Made by a program: the position numbers and the translations under genes
The notes under the pieces: generated by a model
Told to the model about the DNA's origin: nothing
Seen by the model: the letters and a program-made list of their open reading frames with translations, nothing else
The model's database searches: none
Shown here: positions 45,966 through 59,800 of the stretch, in pieces
Position numbering within the stretch: position 1 is the first letter of the stretch
How the letters are laid out: the number at the start of each line of letters is the position of its first letter
Assembly (NCBI RefSeq): GCF_006539725.1
Contig: NZ_BJNO01000015.1
Location: 1-64,000 of the forward strand
DNA from: Klebsiella terrigena
GTDB lineage: Bacteria > Pseudomonadota > Gammaproteobacteria > Enterobacterales > Enterobacteriaceae
DNA: 64,000 nucleotides
Direction of reading: 5' to 3'

Positions 45966-47093
45966 ATGCAAAGCCTGTCCCCAACATCGCGTTACCTTTT
46001 AGCTCTCAAAGAGGGCACTCATCAGCCCGACGACGTCCAGCAAGAAGCGGTAAGCCGCCTCGATACTATCTATCATGAACTGCAGGAAAAACCCGCGCCA
46101 ACTCCGCAAAGCGGCGGCCTGCGGGCGAAATTTGGCAAACTGCTGGGCAAGCGTGAGCCAACGCCTGAAACGGGCTCCGCCCGCGGCCTGTACATGTGGG
46201 GTGGCGTGGGGCGCGGTAAAACCTGGCTGATGGACCTCTTTTATCAGAGCCTGCCCGGCGAGCGTAAGCAGCGCCTGCACTTTCACCGCTTTATGCTGCG
46301 CGTTCATGAAGAGCTGATTGCCCTGCAGGGGCACAGCGACCCGCTGGAGATCCTTGCCGACCGCTTCAAGGCGGAAACCGATGTGCTGTGCTTTGATGAG
46401 TTTTTTGTTTCAGACATTACCGATGCCATGCTGTTGGGTGGGTTAATGAAGGCGCTGTTTGCGCGCGGCATCACGCTGGTGGCGACCTCTAATATTCCCC
46501 CGGACGATCTGTACCGTAACGGCCTGCAGCGCGCCCGCTTCCTGCCGGCTATCGAGGCGATCAAGCAGCATTGCGATATCATGAACGTCGATGCGGGCAT
46601 TGATTACCGTTTACGCACGCTCACTCAGGCCCACCTCTGGCTATCGCCGCTCAACGAGCAGACCCGGCAGCAGATGGATAAGCTGTGGCTGGCGCTGGCC
46701 GGCGCGAGGCGCGAGCAGACGCCGACGCTGGAGATTAACCACCGTCCTCTACCCACGCTCGGCGTGGAGAACCAGACCCTGGCGGCGTCGTTCGCTACGC
46801 TGTGCGTCGATGCGAGGAGCCAGCATGACTATATTGCGCTGTCTCGCCTGTTCCATACCGTCATGCTATTTGATGTTCCGGTTATGACGACGCAGCTGGA
46901 GAGCGAGGCGCGGCGCTTCATTGCGCTGGTTGATGAATTCTACGAGCGCCATGTTAAGCTGGCGGTCAGCGCGGCGGTGCCGCTGCACGAAATTTACCAG
47001 GGCGAACGCCTGAAGTTCGAGTTCCAGCGCTGCCTGTCACGTCTGCAGGAGATGCAGAGCGAGGAGTATTTAAAGCGTCCTCATATGCCGTAA
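45966..47093 (+). CDS. zapE: Cell-division ATPase ZapE
   Basis: A 375-residue AFG1-family ATPase that associates with FtsZ rings at late stages of constriction and under anaerobic or heat conditions. Walker A GGVGRGKT is at 79-86 and Walker B is in VLCFDEFFVSD near residue 143. Sensor-like ATSNIPPDDLY follows at about 178-188. Length equals E. coli ZapE (YhcM). It diverges from zapG and is followed by a GC-rich hairpin. Confidence 0.95.
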   Translation: MQSLSPTSRYLLALKEGTHQPDDVQQEAVSRLDTIYHELQEKPAPTPQSGGLRAKFGKLLGKREPTPETGSARGLYMWGGVGRGKTWLMDLFYQSLPGERKQRLHFHRFMLRVHEELIALQGHSDPLEILADRFKAETDVLCFDEFFVSDITDAMLLGGLMKALFARGITLVATSNIPPDDLYRNGLQRARFLPAIEAIKQHCDIMNVDAGIDYRLRTLTQAHLWLSPLNEQTRQQMDKLWLALAGARREQTPTLEINHRPLPTLGVENQTLAASFATLCVDARSQHDYIALSRLFHTVMLFDVPVMTTQLESEARRFIALVDEFYERHVKLAVSAAVPLHEIYQGERLKFEFQRCLSRLQEMQSEEYLKRPHMP

Positions 47094-47104
47094 CGCGCCT
47101 TTCT

Positions 47105-47125
47105 CCCTCTCCCGGCGGGAGAGGG
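47105..47125. repeat. CCCTCTCCC/GGGAGAGGG palindrome after zapE
   Basis: A perfect nine-base stem closes a GGC loop 12 bp after the zapE stop. There is no following T-run. It belongs to a CCCTC-rich intergenic palindrome common in enterobacteria; a related sequence lies after argR. It may protect the mRNA end or act as a weak terminator. Confidence 0.6.
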
Positions 47126-47213
47126 CTGACGCAGATGCGCGAGGGCCCGCTCCGGTCGCGAAAAAACCCAATCCAAATCACATAAAGGGGTCGATCTTTA
47201 CGCGTGACTTCTC

Positions 47214-47811
<598 letters not shown>

Positions 47812-47823
47812 TCGGGATTATAG

Positions 47824-48219
<396 letters not shown>

Positions 48220-48250
48220 TTGTTTTCTGCTCACGCAGAACAATTTGCGA

Positions 48251-48277
48251 AAAAACCCGCTTCGGCGGGTTTTTTTA
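48251..48277 (+). terminator. Terminator of rplM-rpsI
   Basis: AAACCCGC and GCGGGTTT form the stem around a TTCG tetraloop (48251-48260 with 48265-48274), with seven T residues. It separates the ribosomal operon from sspA. The 254 bp from here to sspA contain the sspA promoter region; I see no further gene. Confidence 0.93.
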
Positions 48278-48530
48278 TGGATAAAACGGTCATTTTGCAT
48301 GGTGAAGTCACCCATTCTTACCACTTTTTCAGCATTTCCAGAATCCCCTCACCACAACGTCGTCAAGATCTGGTAAACTATCATCCAATTTTCTGCCCAA
48401 ATGCTGGTGATTGTTCGTTTTTTGTTTCTTTCATAAACGAGAATGTCTTCCCGCGAATGGGGTTTTTACATCTGGCTAGCCATGCGTGGCTGGTAGCAGT
48501 ACAAAATTCTGAATATACCTGGAGGTTTTC

Positions 48531-49169
48531 ATGGCTGTCGCTGCCAACAAACGTTCGGTAATGACGCTGTTTTCTGGTCCTACTGACATCTATAGCCACC
48601 AAGTCCGCATCGTGCTGGCAGAAAAAGGTGTTAGTTTTGAGATAGAACACGTGGAGAAGGATAACCCACCTCAGGATCTGATTGACCTCAACCCAAATCA
48701 AAGCGTACCGACGCTGGTGGATCGTGAGCTCACTCTGTGGGAATCCCGCATCATTATGGAATATCTGGATGAGCGTTTCCCACATCCGCCGTTAATGCCG
48801 GTTTATCCGGTGGCGCGTGGTGAAAGCCGTCTGTACATGCAACGTATCGAAAAAGACTGGTATTCGCTGATGAATACCATTCAGACCGGCACCGCCGCAC
48901 AGGCTGATAACGCGCGTAAGCAGCTGCGTGAAGAGCTGCAGGCGATTGCGCCAGTCTTCACCCAGAAGCCTTATTTCCTGAGCGATGAGTTCAGCCTGGT
49001 AGACTGCTACCTTGCACCGCTGCTGTGGCGTTTACCGGTACTCGGCGTCGAAGTGATTGGTGCGGGTGCGAAGGAGCTCAAGGGCTATATGACTCGCGTA
49101 TTTGAACGTGACTCCTTCCTGGCTTCCTTAACTGAACCCGAGCGTGAAATGCGACTCGGTCGAGGCTAA
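48531..49169 (+). CDS. sspA: Stringent starvation protein A
   Basis: A 212-residue RNA-polymerase-associated protein with a glutathione-S-transferase fold. It helps stationary-phase survival and acid resistance by lowering H-NS levels and changing promoter choice. The N-terminal thioredoxin-like domain (about 10-90) ends in the NQSVPTLVDRELTLWES segment, and the helical domain includes the surface residues of the PHPP motif (FPHPPLMPVYP). GGAGG lies five bases before the ATG. sspB follows after three bases. Confidence 0.97.
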   Translation: MAVAANKRSVMTLFSGPTDIYSHQVRIVLAEKGVSFEIEHVEKDNPPQDLIDLNPNQSVPTLVDRELTLWESRIIMEYLDERFPHPPLMPVYPVARGESRLYMQRIEKDWYSLMNTIQTGTAAQADNARKQLREELQAIAPVFTQKPYFLSDEFSLVDCYLAPLLWRLPVLGVEVIGAGAKELKGYMTRVFERDSFLASLTEPEREMRLGRG

Positions 49170-49172
49170 CCG

Positions 49173-49667
49173 ATGGATGTATCGCAGCTAACGCCGCGTC
49201 GCCCGTATCTGCTACGGGCGTTCTATGAGTGGCTGCTGGATAACCAGCTGACTCCGCATCTGGTCGTCGATGTCACTTTGCCGGACGTTATGGTTCCGAT
49301 GGAGTATGCGCGCGACGGACAGATCGTTCTCAACATTGCTCCGCGTGCCGTCGGGAATCTGGAGCTGGCTAACGATGAAGTGCGCTTCAACGCCCGCTTT
49401 GGCGGCGTTCCGCGCAATGTCTCCGTACCGCTGGCTGCCGTACTGGCTATCTACGCGCGTGAAAACGGCGCAGGGACCATGTTCGAGCCGGAAGCGGCTT
49501 ACGATGAGGACGCCATCAGCCTGAATGATGACGAAGCATCGTTAAGCAACGATAACGAAACGGTGATGTCAGTGATTGACGGTGATAAGCCGGATAATCA
49601 CGAGGATGACCCTGATGACACGCCGCCGCCTCGCGGTGGGCGACCGGCGCTACGCGTCGTGAAGTAA
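49173..49667 (+). CDS. sspB: ClpXP protease adaptor SspB
   Basis: A 164-residue adaptor that delivers ssrA-tagged proteins from stalled ribosomes, and the anti-sigma factor RseA fragment, to ClpXP. The folded substrate-binding domain covers about residues 5-110. An acidic linker follows, then the ClpX-binding tail RGGRPALRVVK. The role links functionally to DegS in the same window, since DegS and SspB both act in RseA destruction. It is co-transcribed with sspA. Confidence 0.97.
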   Translation: MDVSQLTPRRPYLLRAFYEWLLDNQLTPHLVVDVTLPDVMVPMEYARDGQIVLNIAPRAVGNLELANDEVRFNARFGGVPRNVSVPLAAVLAIYARENGAGTMFEPEAAYDEDAISLNDDEASLSNDNETVMSVIDGDKPDNHEDDPDDTPPPRGGRPALRVVK

Positions 49668-49675
49668 TCCTCCAG

Positions 49676-49702
49676 GCAGGGCCATCAGGCCCTGCTTTTT
49701 TT
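49676..49702 (+). terminator. Terminator of sspAB
   Basis: GCAGGGCC and GGCCCTGC form a perfect eight-base stem around ATCA, followed by seven T residues. Confidence 0.93.
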
Positions 49703-49838
49703 ATCTCATCCTGCGCCTGAATCCAGCGGTCTCACGCATCGTTAGCCGTCGTTCTGCCCTGGCTGCCGTTAGCTTCACCCGCCAGATGTTCCTATGATAT
49801 GATGAATCTGCTGTCACATTTGTCACTCTTCGCTACCT

Positions 49839-50636
49839 ATGGACACTATGAAAGCATCGGATACGCCCGCTGAAAGTACTGCTGATAACGTCGGACGCTC
49901 GCTGCGTAGCCGGCCGCTGACGCGTAAAAAACTGTCCGAAATGGTCGAAGAAGAGCTGGAGCAAATGATTCGCCGGCGCGAGTTTGCCGAAGGTGAGCAG
50001 CTTCCCTCAGAGCGGGAGCTGATGACATTTTTCAACGTCGGCCGCCCGTCGGTACGTGAAGCGCTGGCGGCGCTAAAGCGTAAAGGTCTGGTGCAGATTA
50101 GCAACGGCGAACGGGCCCGCGTTTCGCGACCGTCTGCCGACACCATCATCGGGGAGCTCTCCGGTATGGCGAAAGATTTCCTCTCCCATCCCGGCGGAAT
50201 CGCGCATTTCGAGCAGCTGCGTCTGTTTTTTGAATCCAGCCTGGTTCGCTACGCGGCTGAGCATGCCAGCGATGAACAGCTTGAAAAGCTGGTACAGGCT
50301 CTTGAGATCAACAGCCAGTCGCTGGATGACAATACGCTGTTTATCCGTTCAGACGTTGAGTTCCACCGCGTGCTGGCGGAAATTCCCGGCAATCCAATTT
50401 TTATGGCCATTCACGTTGCGCTCCTCGACTGGCTCATCGCCGCGCGTCCTAAGGTCCCTGAAAGGGAACTTTATGAGCATAATAATTTAAGCTATCAACA
50501 GCATATCGATATCGTTGCCGCCATTCGCCGCCGCGATCCGGATGAAGCCGATCGCGCTCTGCAAACCCACCTCAACAGCGTTTCCGCCACCTGGCACGCC
50601 TTCGGCAAGAAAAAACAGCCGCGTAAATCCGTCTAA
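49839..50636 (+). CDS. nanR: Sialic acid regulon repressor NanR
   Basis: A 265-residue GntR-family (FadR subfamily) repressor of the nan genes, released by N-acetylneuraminate. The winged helix-turn-helix at about residues 55-100 contains [22 protein letters not shown]. The C-terminal FCD helical domain carries conserved histidines for metal and ligand binding ([12 protein letters not shown] and QQHIDIV). E. coli NanR is 263 residues. A second in-frame ATG lies three codons further in; the first keeps the E. coli length. It lies upstream of nanA in the same direction and recognises GGTATA repeats found before nanA. Confidence 0.96.
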   Translation: MDTMKASDTPAESTADNVGRSLRSRPLTRKKLSEMVEEELEQMIRRREFAEGEQLPSERELMTFFNVGRPSVREALAALKRKGLVQISNGERARVSRPSADTIIGELSGMAKDFLSHPGGIAHFEQLRLFFESSLVRYAAEHASDEQLEKLVQALEINSQSLDDNTLFIRSDVEFHRVLAEIPGNPIFMAIHVALLDWLIAARPKVPERELYEHNNLSYQQHIDIVAAIRRRDPDEADRALQTHLNSVSATWHAFGKKKQPRKSV

Positions 50637-50709
50637 GGATCTTCAGGATCGTTTAGTGAAGCAGATCGCATAATAAGCGTTTGGTATGAGGCTGCTGCTT
50701 ATTCGTTCT

Positions 50710-50732
50710 GGTATAACAGGTATAAAGGTACA
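50710..50732 (+). promoter_or_regulatory. NanR operator upstream of nanA
   Basis: Three near-identical hexamers occur head to tail: GGTATA at 50710-50715, GGTATA at 50719-50724 and GGTACA at 50727-50732. E. coli NanR binds exactly such three GGTATA repeats. The operator ends 35 bp before nanA. Confidence 0.9.
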
Positions 50733-50767
50733 CAGTTAATCACAACAAATAACACGACGAGGTCTCT

Positions 50768-51670
50768 ATGGCGGTGAATTTACGTGGGGTAATGGCGGCG
50801 CTGCTGACGCCGTTTGACGGGCAGCAAAAGCTGGATCAAGACAGCCTGCGGCGGCTGGTGCGTTTTAATCTCAATCAGGGGATCGACGGGCTGTACGTCG
50901 GCGGTTCTACCGGCGAGGCGTTCGTGCAGACCAGCGCTGAGCGCCAGCAGGTGCTGGAAATCGTGGCTGAAGAAGCGCAGGGGAAGATGACGCTGATTGC
51001 CCACGTCGGCTGCGTCAGCACAATGGAAAGCCAGCAGCTTGCGCAGGCAGCCGAAGGGTACGGCTACGACGCGGTGTCTGCGGTGACGCCGTTCTACTAT
51101 CCGTTCAGCTTTGAAGAACACTGCGCTCACTATCAGGCGATTATTGATTCCGCTAACGGCCTGCCGATGGTGGTCTATAACATCCCGGTGCTCAGCGGCG
51201 TGAAGCTGACGCTCGATCAGATAGGCACCCTGGTGACGCTCCCGGGCGTGGGCGCACTGAAGCAGACTTCCGGCGATCTTTACCAGATGGAGCAGATCCG
51301 CCGGTCGCATCCGGATTTGGTACTGTACAACGGCTTTGACGAAATCTTTGCCTCCGGGCTTGTGGCCGGCGCAGACGGCGGGATCGGCAGCACCTACAAC
51401 ATTATGGGCTGGCGCTATAAGGGGATCGTTAAAGCGCTTCAGACCGGCGATATTGCGCAGGCGCAAAGGCTGCAGGCTGAATGTAATAAGGTTATCGACC
51501 TGCTGATCAAAACCGGCGTATTCCGCGGGCTTAAAACCGTCCTTCACTATATGGACGTCGTTGCTGAACCGCTGTGCCGTAGGCCATTCGCGCCGGTGGA
51601 TGAGAAATTCCTGCCGGAGCTGAAGGCGCTGGCGCAGCAGCTGCAGCAAGAGAAGCAGCATCTGGGTTGA
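50768..51670 (+). CDS. nanA: N-acetylneuraminate lyase
   Basis: A 300-residue class I aldolase of the DapA family that splits sialic acid into N-acetylmannosamine and pyruvate. The Schiff-base lysine is Lys165 (ALKQTSGD) and the catalytic tyrosine is Tyr137 (VVYNIP). The carboxylate-binding GGSTGEAF loop is at 45-52. It forms a tetrameric cytosolic TIM barrel. It is the first structural gene of the nan operon, immediately after the NanR operator. Confidence 0.97.
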   Translation: MAVNLRGVMAALLTPFDGQQKLDQDSLRRLVRFNLNQGIDGLYVGGSTGEAFVQTSAERQQVLEIVAEEAQGKMTLIAHVGCVSTMESQQLAQAAEGYGYDAVSAVTPFYYPFSFEEHCAHYQAIIDSANGLPMVVYNIPVLSGVKLTLDQIGTLVTLPGVGALKQTSGDLYQMEQIRRSHPDLVLYNGFDEIFASGLVAGADGGIGSTYNIMGWRYKGIVKALQTGDIAQAQRLQAECNKVIDLLIKTGVFRGLKTVLHYMDVVAEPLCRRPFAPVDEKFLPELKALAQQLQQEKQHLG

Positions 51671-51702
51671 GGATAGCCTCCGCGCTATGAGAGTGGAGCA
51701 AC

Positions 51703-51779
51703 GCCCGGAGAGCGGCAGCAACGCTTCCGTCCGGGCGACAACATTGATATGCCAGATGGGTGATAGCGGCATCTGGCAT
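51703..51779. repeat. REP-like pair of palindromes between nanA and nanT
   Basis: The first element has GCCCGG (51703-51708) paired with CCGGGC (51731-51736). The second is a perfect nine-base inverted repeat, ATGCCAGAT (51749-51757) with ATCTGGCAT (51771-51779). Two adjacent palindromes in an operon interval look like a BIME and may tune nanT expression relative to nanA. Confidence 0.6.
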
Positions 51780-51820
51780 GAGAAACCAAGCGTGGGTCTG
51801 ACCCATCGCGGGAGAGTAAA

Positions 51821-53308
51821 ATGAGCACAACGACCCAGAACATCCCGTGGTATCGCCATCTCAACCGGGCGCAGTGGCGGGCTTTCTCCGCCGCCTGGCT
51901 GGGGTATTTGCTTGATGGTTTTGATTTTGTATTAATCGCCCTGGTGTTGACGGAAATCCAGGGAGACTTCGGCCTGACCACCGTTGAGGCGGCGAGTCTT
52001 ATCTCTGCGGCCTTCATCTCGCGCTGGTTTGGCGGGCTGATGCTCGGGGCGATGGGCGATCGCTATGGACGGCGGCTGGCGATGGTCAGCAGCATTATTC
52101 TTTTTTCGGTGGGCACCCTGGCCTGCGGCTTTGCGTCGGGCTACACCACCCTGTTTATCGCCCGGCTGGTGATCGGCATGGGGATGGCGGGGGAGTATGG
52201 TTCCAGCGCCACCTACGTTATTGAAAGCTGGCCCCAAAAGCTGCGCAATAAGGCCAGCGGATTCTTGATCTCCGGCTTCTCCGTAGGGGCGGTCGTTGCT
52301 GCACAGGTCTATAGCCTGGTGGTTCCCGTTTGGGGATGGAGAGCGCTATTTTTCATCGGTATCGTACCGATTGTTTTTGCACTGTGGCTGCGAAAAAACA
52401 TCCCGGAAGCGGAAGACTGGCAGCAGAAGCATGCCGGAAAAACGCCGGTGCTCACGATGGTCGATATTCTGTACTGCGGAAAACACCGGGTGATAAATAT
52501 TTTCCTGACCCTCGCTGCGGCAACGGCGCTGTGGTTCTGCTTCGCGGGTGAGCTGCAAAATGCCGGAATAGTAGTGGTCCTGGGGCTGCTGTGCGCGGCT
52601 ATATTTATCAGCTTTATGGTGCAAAGTAGCGGCAAACGCTGGCCGACCGGCGTGACGCTGATGGTCGTTGTGCTGTTTGCCTTCCTGTATTCATGGCCCA
52701 TTCAGGCGCTTCTGCCAACCTATCTCAAGACGGATCTGGCTTACGATCATACTACCGTCGCGCAGGTTCTGTTCTTTAGCGGCTTTGGCGCCGCGGTTGG
52801 CTGCTGCGTCGGCGGCTTTCTCGGCGACTGGTTGGGGACGCGAAAAGCCTATGTTTACAGCCTGCTTGCGTCACAGCTCCTCATTATTCCCGTCTTTGCT
52901 ATCGGCGGCACAAACGTCTGGGTCCTTGGCCTGCTACTGTTTTTCCAGCAGATGCTGGGGCAAGGGATCTCCGGGATCCTGCCGAAGCTGATTGGCGGCT
53001 ACTTCGATACCGACAAGCGTGCGGCCGGCCTGGGTTTTACCTACAACGTGGGCGCGCTGGGCGGAGCGATTGCCCCGGTGCTTGGCGCCCTGATTGCGCA
53101 GCGAATGGATCTCGGCACGACCCTGGGATCGCTTTCCTTCGGCCTGACCTTCGTCGTGATCCTGCTGATTGGCCTGGATATGCCCTCCCGCGTTCAGCGC
53201 TGGATCCGTCCCGAAGCCTTGCGGACCCACGACGCAATTGACGGTCTGCCGTTCAGCGGCGCCACGGCGTCGGGTGCGCGCAAGCGTGGCCTAATGAAAA
53301 TCCGCTAA
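51821..53308 (+). CDS. nanT: Sialic acid:proton symporter NanT
   Basis: A 495-residue major-facilitator transporter that imports N-acetylneuraminate across the inner membrane. NanT proteins have 14 predicted helices, and the extra central helices are visible here around residues 225-265. The N-terminus [22 protein letters not shown] region, the [10 protein letters not shown] loop and the C-terminal [17 protein letters not shown] match E. coli NanT (496 residues). It is the second gene of the operon; nanE follows after 48 bp containing a small TGCCCGGC-type hairpin. Confidence 0.96.
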   Translation: MSTTTQNIPWYRHLNRAQWRAFSAAWLGYLLDGFDFVLIALVLTEIQGDFGLTTVEAASLISAAFISRWFGGLMLGAMGDRYGRRLAMVSSIILFSVGTLACGFASGYTTLFIARLVIGMGMAGEYGSSATYVIESWPQKLRNKASGFLISGFSVGAVVAAQVYSLVVPVWGWRALFFIGIVPIVFALWLRKNIPEAEDWQQKHAGKTPVLTMVDILYCGKHRVINIFLTLAAATALWFCFAGELQNAGIVVVLGLLCAAIFISFMVQSSGKRWPTGVTLMVVVLFAFLYSWPIQALLPTYLKTDLAYDHTTVAQVLFFSGFGAAVGCCVGGFLGDWLGTRKAYVYSLLASQLLIIPVFAIGGTNVWVLGLLLFFQQMLGQGISGILPKLIGGYFDTDKRAAGLGFTYNVGALGGAIAPVLGALIAQRMDLGTTLGSLSFGLTFVVILLIGLDMPSRVQRWIRPEALRTHDAIDGLPFSGATASGARKRGLMKIR

Positions 53309-53356
53309 CCTGTGCCCGGCGGCATGCCGGGCGATTGTCTTTGCCAGGGAGTCATC

Positions 53357-54042
53357 ATGTCTTTGTTTGAACTACTCGATACCCGCATCCGCGCCAACGG
53401 TGGATTAATTGTTTCCTGTCAGCCGGTCCCCGGCAGCCCGCTGGATACGCCGCCCATCGTTGCCGCCATGGCGCTCGCCGCAGAACGTGCCGGGGCGGTG
53501 GCGTTACGTATTGAAGGCGTGGAGAACCTCCGCGCGACCCGGGACGCGGTGACGATACCGATTATCGGCATCCTCAAACGCGACCTGACGGATTCAGCGG
53601 TGCGTATCACGCCGTTTCTCGAGGATGTGGATGCCCTGGCGCTGGCTGGGGCGGATATCATCGCCATCGACGGCACCGACCGCCCGCGGCCGGTGCCGGT
53701 AGCAGCGCTGCTGGCGAGGATCCATCAGCACAATACGCTGGCGATGACCGACTGCTCATCTCCTGAAGATGGTCTCTCCTGCCAGCGGCTGGGGGCGGAG
53801 ATTATTGGTACCACGCTGTCGGGCTACACCGGCGGGGAAACGCCGCAGGAGCCGGACCTCGCGCTGGTCCGCACCCTGCACGCGGCGGGCTGTCGGGTGA
53901 TTGCGGAAGGGCGCTACAACACGCCGGAGCAGGCGGGGGAGGCGATGCGCAACGGCGCGTGGGCGGTTACCGTTGGCTCGGCGATTACCCGTCTGGAGCA
54001 TATCTGTGAATGGTACAACGCGGCGCTGAAAAAGGCGGCACC

Positions 54043-54046
<4 letters not shown>
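53357..54046 (+). CDS. nanE: N-acetylmannosamine-6-phosphate 2-epimerase
   Basis: A 229-residue TIM-barrel enzyme that converts ManNAc-6-phosphate to GlcNAc-6-phosphate, joining the sialic-acid route to amino-sugar catabolism. The [15 protein letters not shown] start, [22 protein letters not shown] and [13 protein letters not shown] segments are family hallmarks with the catalytic lysine and glutamate regions. The frame is open 15 codons upstream, but 53357 has AGGGAG before it and gives the E. coli length. Its stop overlaps the nanK ATG (ATGA). Confidence 0.96.
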
Positions 54047-55382
<1,336 letters not shown>

Positions 55383-55419
55383 AAAAAGCCCGATGGCAAC
55401 AAACCATCGGGCTTTTTTT
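55383..55419. terminator. Bidirectional terminator between nanQ and gltD
   Basis: A 14-bp perfect stem (55383-55396 with 55404-55417) has A-runs on the left and seven T residues on the right. It can end nan transcription and the convergent gltBD transcript. Confidence 0.93.
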
Positions 55420-55454
55420 GGCGACCCGGCTAAGCAGCTATCCGGGCCCTGGCG

Positions 55455-56882
<1,428 letters not shown>

Positions 56883-59800
56883 TTACTGCGCCTGCACACG
56901 CAGCTCTGCTGCGCTACGACTACGGTGACCCAACAGTGCTTTAACATCGCTGGACTTTGGTTTAACCAGCGCGAATTTCGCCGAGAAGGCCGGCCAGTTG
57001 GCCAGGATCTCTTCCCCGCGCGACGAGCCGGTCAGCTGCACGTGTTCGGTAATCAAACCACGCAGATGCTCCTCGTGGATAGCCAGAGAGTCAACGTCCA
57101 GCACTTCCACCAGCTCCGGGTTCACGCGTTTGCGGAAGTCGCCGGCTTCATCCAGCACGTAGGCGAAGCCGCCGGTCATCCCTGCGCCAAAGTTGACGCC
57201 GGTTTTACCGATCACGCAGACGATGCCGCCGGTCATATATTCGCAGCCGTTATCGCCGATGCCTTCAACGACGGTGATGGCACCGGAGTTACGCACCGCA
57301 AAACGTTCACCTGCGCGGCCCGCCGCGTACAGACGACCGCCGGTCGCGCCGTACAGGCAGGTATTGCCGATGATGCTCGCTTCATGGCTGCGGAAGGCGG
57401 AGCCTACCGGAGGACGAATCGCGAGCAGGCCGCCGGCCATACCTTTACCGACGTAGTCGTTCGCATCACCGGTCAGGTGCAGCTCCACGCCACCGGCGTT
57501 CCATACGCCGAAGCTCTGGCCCGCGGTACCGCTGAAGTGGGCGGTAATCGGGTCGGCAGCCAGCCCCTGGTCGCCGTGAGTCTGGGCAATATAGCCGGAC
57601 AGCGAGGCGCCAACGGAGCGGTCGGTGTTGCGGATATCAAACCAGAACGTTTTGCTCTGCTTGCCGTCAACGAACGGTTTTGCCTGCTGCAGCAGCTGCG
57701 CGTTCAGCACGCCGTTATCAAACGGCGGGTTGTTCTCGGTGCAGTACAGCGCTTTGCCCGCGTGCGGCTCGGCGGTCTCCAGCAGTTTTGACAGATCCAG
57801 CTTCTGCTGCTTCGCGGTAAAGCCGTCCAGCACCTTCAGCAGATCGGTGCGACCGATCAGATCCACCAGACGCTTCACGCCCAGCTGGGCCATCAGCTCG
57901 CGGGTTTCGCGGGCGATGAATTCAAAGTAGTTGGTCACTTTGAACGGCAGGCCGTGGTAGTGGTTCTTACGCAGTTTGTCATCCTGGGTTGCTACGCCGG
58001 TTGCGCAGTTGTTCAGGTGGCAAATACGCAGGTATTTACAGCCCAGCGCCACCATCGGGCCGGTGCCGAAGCCGAAGCTTTCCGCGCCGAGGATCGCCGC
58101 TTTGATGATATCGAGGCCGGTTTTCAGGCCGCCGTCCACCTGCAAGCGAATCTTATGCCGCAGGCCGTTGGCCACCAGCGCCTGCTGGGTTTCAACCAGG
58201 CCGAGCTCCCACGGACATCCCGCATATTTCACCGAGGAGAGCGGGCTGGCGCCGGTGCCGCCGTCATAGCCGGCGATAGTGATAAGGTCGGCATAGGCTT
58301 TCGCCACGCCGGTGGCGATAGTGCCAACGCCCGGCTCGGAGACCAGCTTCACTGAAATCATCGCTTTCGGATTGACCTGTTTCAGGTCAAAAATCAGCTG
58401 CGCCAGATCTTCGATCGAGTAAATATCGTGATGCGGCGGCGGCGAAATCAGCGTTACGCCCGGTACCGAGTAGCGCAGTTTGGCAATGTACGGGGTGACT
58501 TTATCACCCGGCAGCTGGCCACCTTCGCCCGGTTTGGCGCCCTGAGCGACTTTAATCTGAATAACGTCGGCGTTAACCAGGTAAGCCGGGGTGACGCCGA
58601 AGCGGCCGGAGGCAACCTGCTTGATGCGCGACACTTTGTTGGTGCCGTAGCGCGCCGGGTCTTCGCCGCCTTCGCCGGAGTTGGAGAAGCCGCCGATGCT
58701 GTTCATCGCTTCCGCCAGCGATTCATGCGCTTCCGGGCTTAATGCGCCGATAGACATGGCCGCGGTATCGAAGCGTTTGTACAGCTCTTTTGCCGACTCA
58801 ACGTGGGCGATATCGATCGCTTCGTCGCCAGGATTCAGCGCCAGCAGATCGCGCAGCGTAGCGGCCGGGCGCTCGTTGACCAGCTGAGAATACTGCTGGT
58901 AATCGCGGTATTCACCGCTCTGAACCGCCTGCTGCAGGGTGCGTACGACGTCCGGGTTATAGGCGTGATATTCACCACCGTGAACGTATTTCAGCAGACC
59001 GCCCTGGTCCAGCGGCTTGCGGACCAGCCACGCGCGTTTCGACAGGTTCAGCAGGTCCTGCTGGAAGTCGTCGAAGCCTGCGCCGCCGATGCGGCTGACT
59101 ACGCCGAGGAAGCAGAGGTCGGAAACTTCGCGATGCAGGCCAACGGCTTCAAACAGCTTCGAGCAGCGATAGGACGCGATGGTCGAAATACCCATCTTCG
59201 ACATGATCTTGTAGAGACCTTTGTTGATGCCGTTACGGTAGTTCAGCATCACCGTGCGGTAGTCTCTGTCGATGGCTTTGCTATCGACCAGTCTGGCCAG
59301 GGTTTCATAGGCCAGATACGGGTAGATAGCCGTTGCGCCGAAGCCCAGCAGGACCGCGAAGTGGTGCGGGTCGCGGGCGCTGGCGGTTTCAACAATGATG
59401 TTGGCATCGCAGCGCAGGCTCTTATCGACCAGACGAGTCTGGATAGCACCGACCGCCATTGGCGCCGGTACCGGCAGGCGATCTTTCGCAATGTTGCGAT
59501 CCGACAGCACCAGCAGCACGGTACCGTTGCGTACCATCCGCTCTGCTTTGTCGCACAGCGCCTTCACCGTCTCGGCCAGGGTTGTTTCCGCGGCGTTGAA
59601 GGTGATGTCCAGGGTATCGGCGCGATAGTGCTCCTCTTCCATGGTGGTCAGCTGTTTGAAATCAGAGTACAGCAGGATTGGCGATTTGAAGCTCAGGCGG
59701 TGCGCCTGGCCTTCCGCTTCGCAGAAGACGTTCATTTCGCGGCCAATGCTGGTGGCCAGAGACATCACGTGCGCTTCACGCAGCGGGTCGATCGGCGGGT

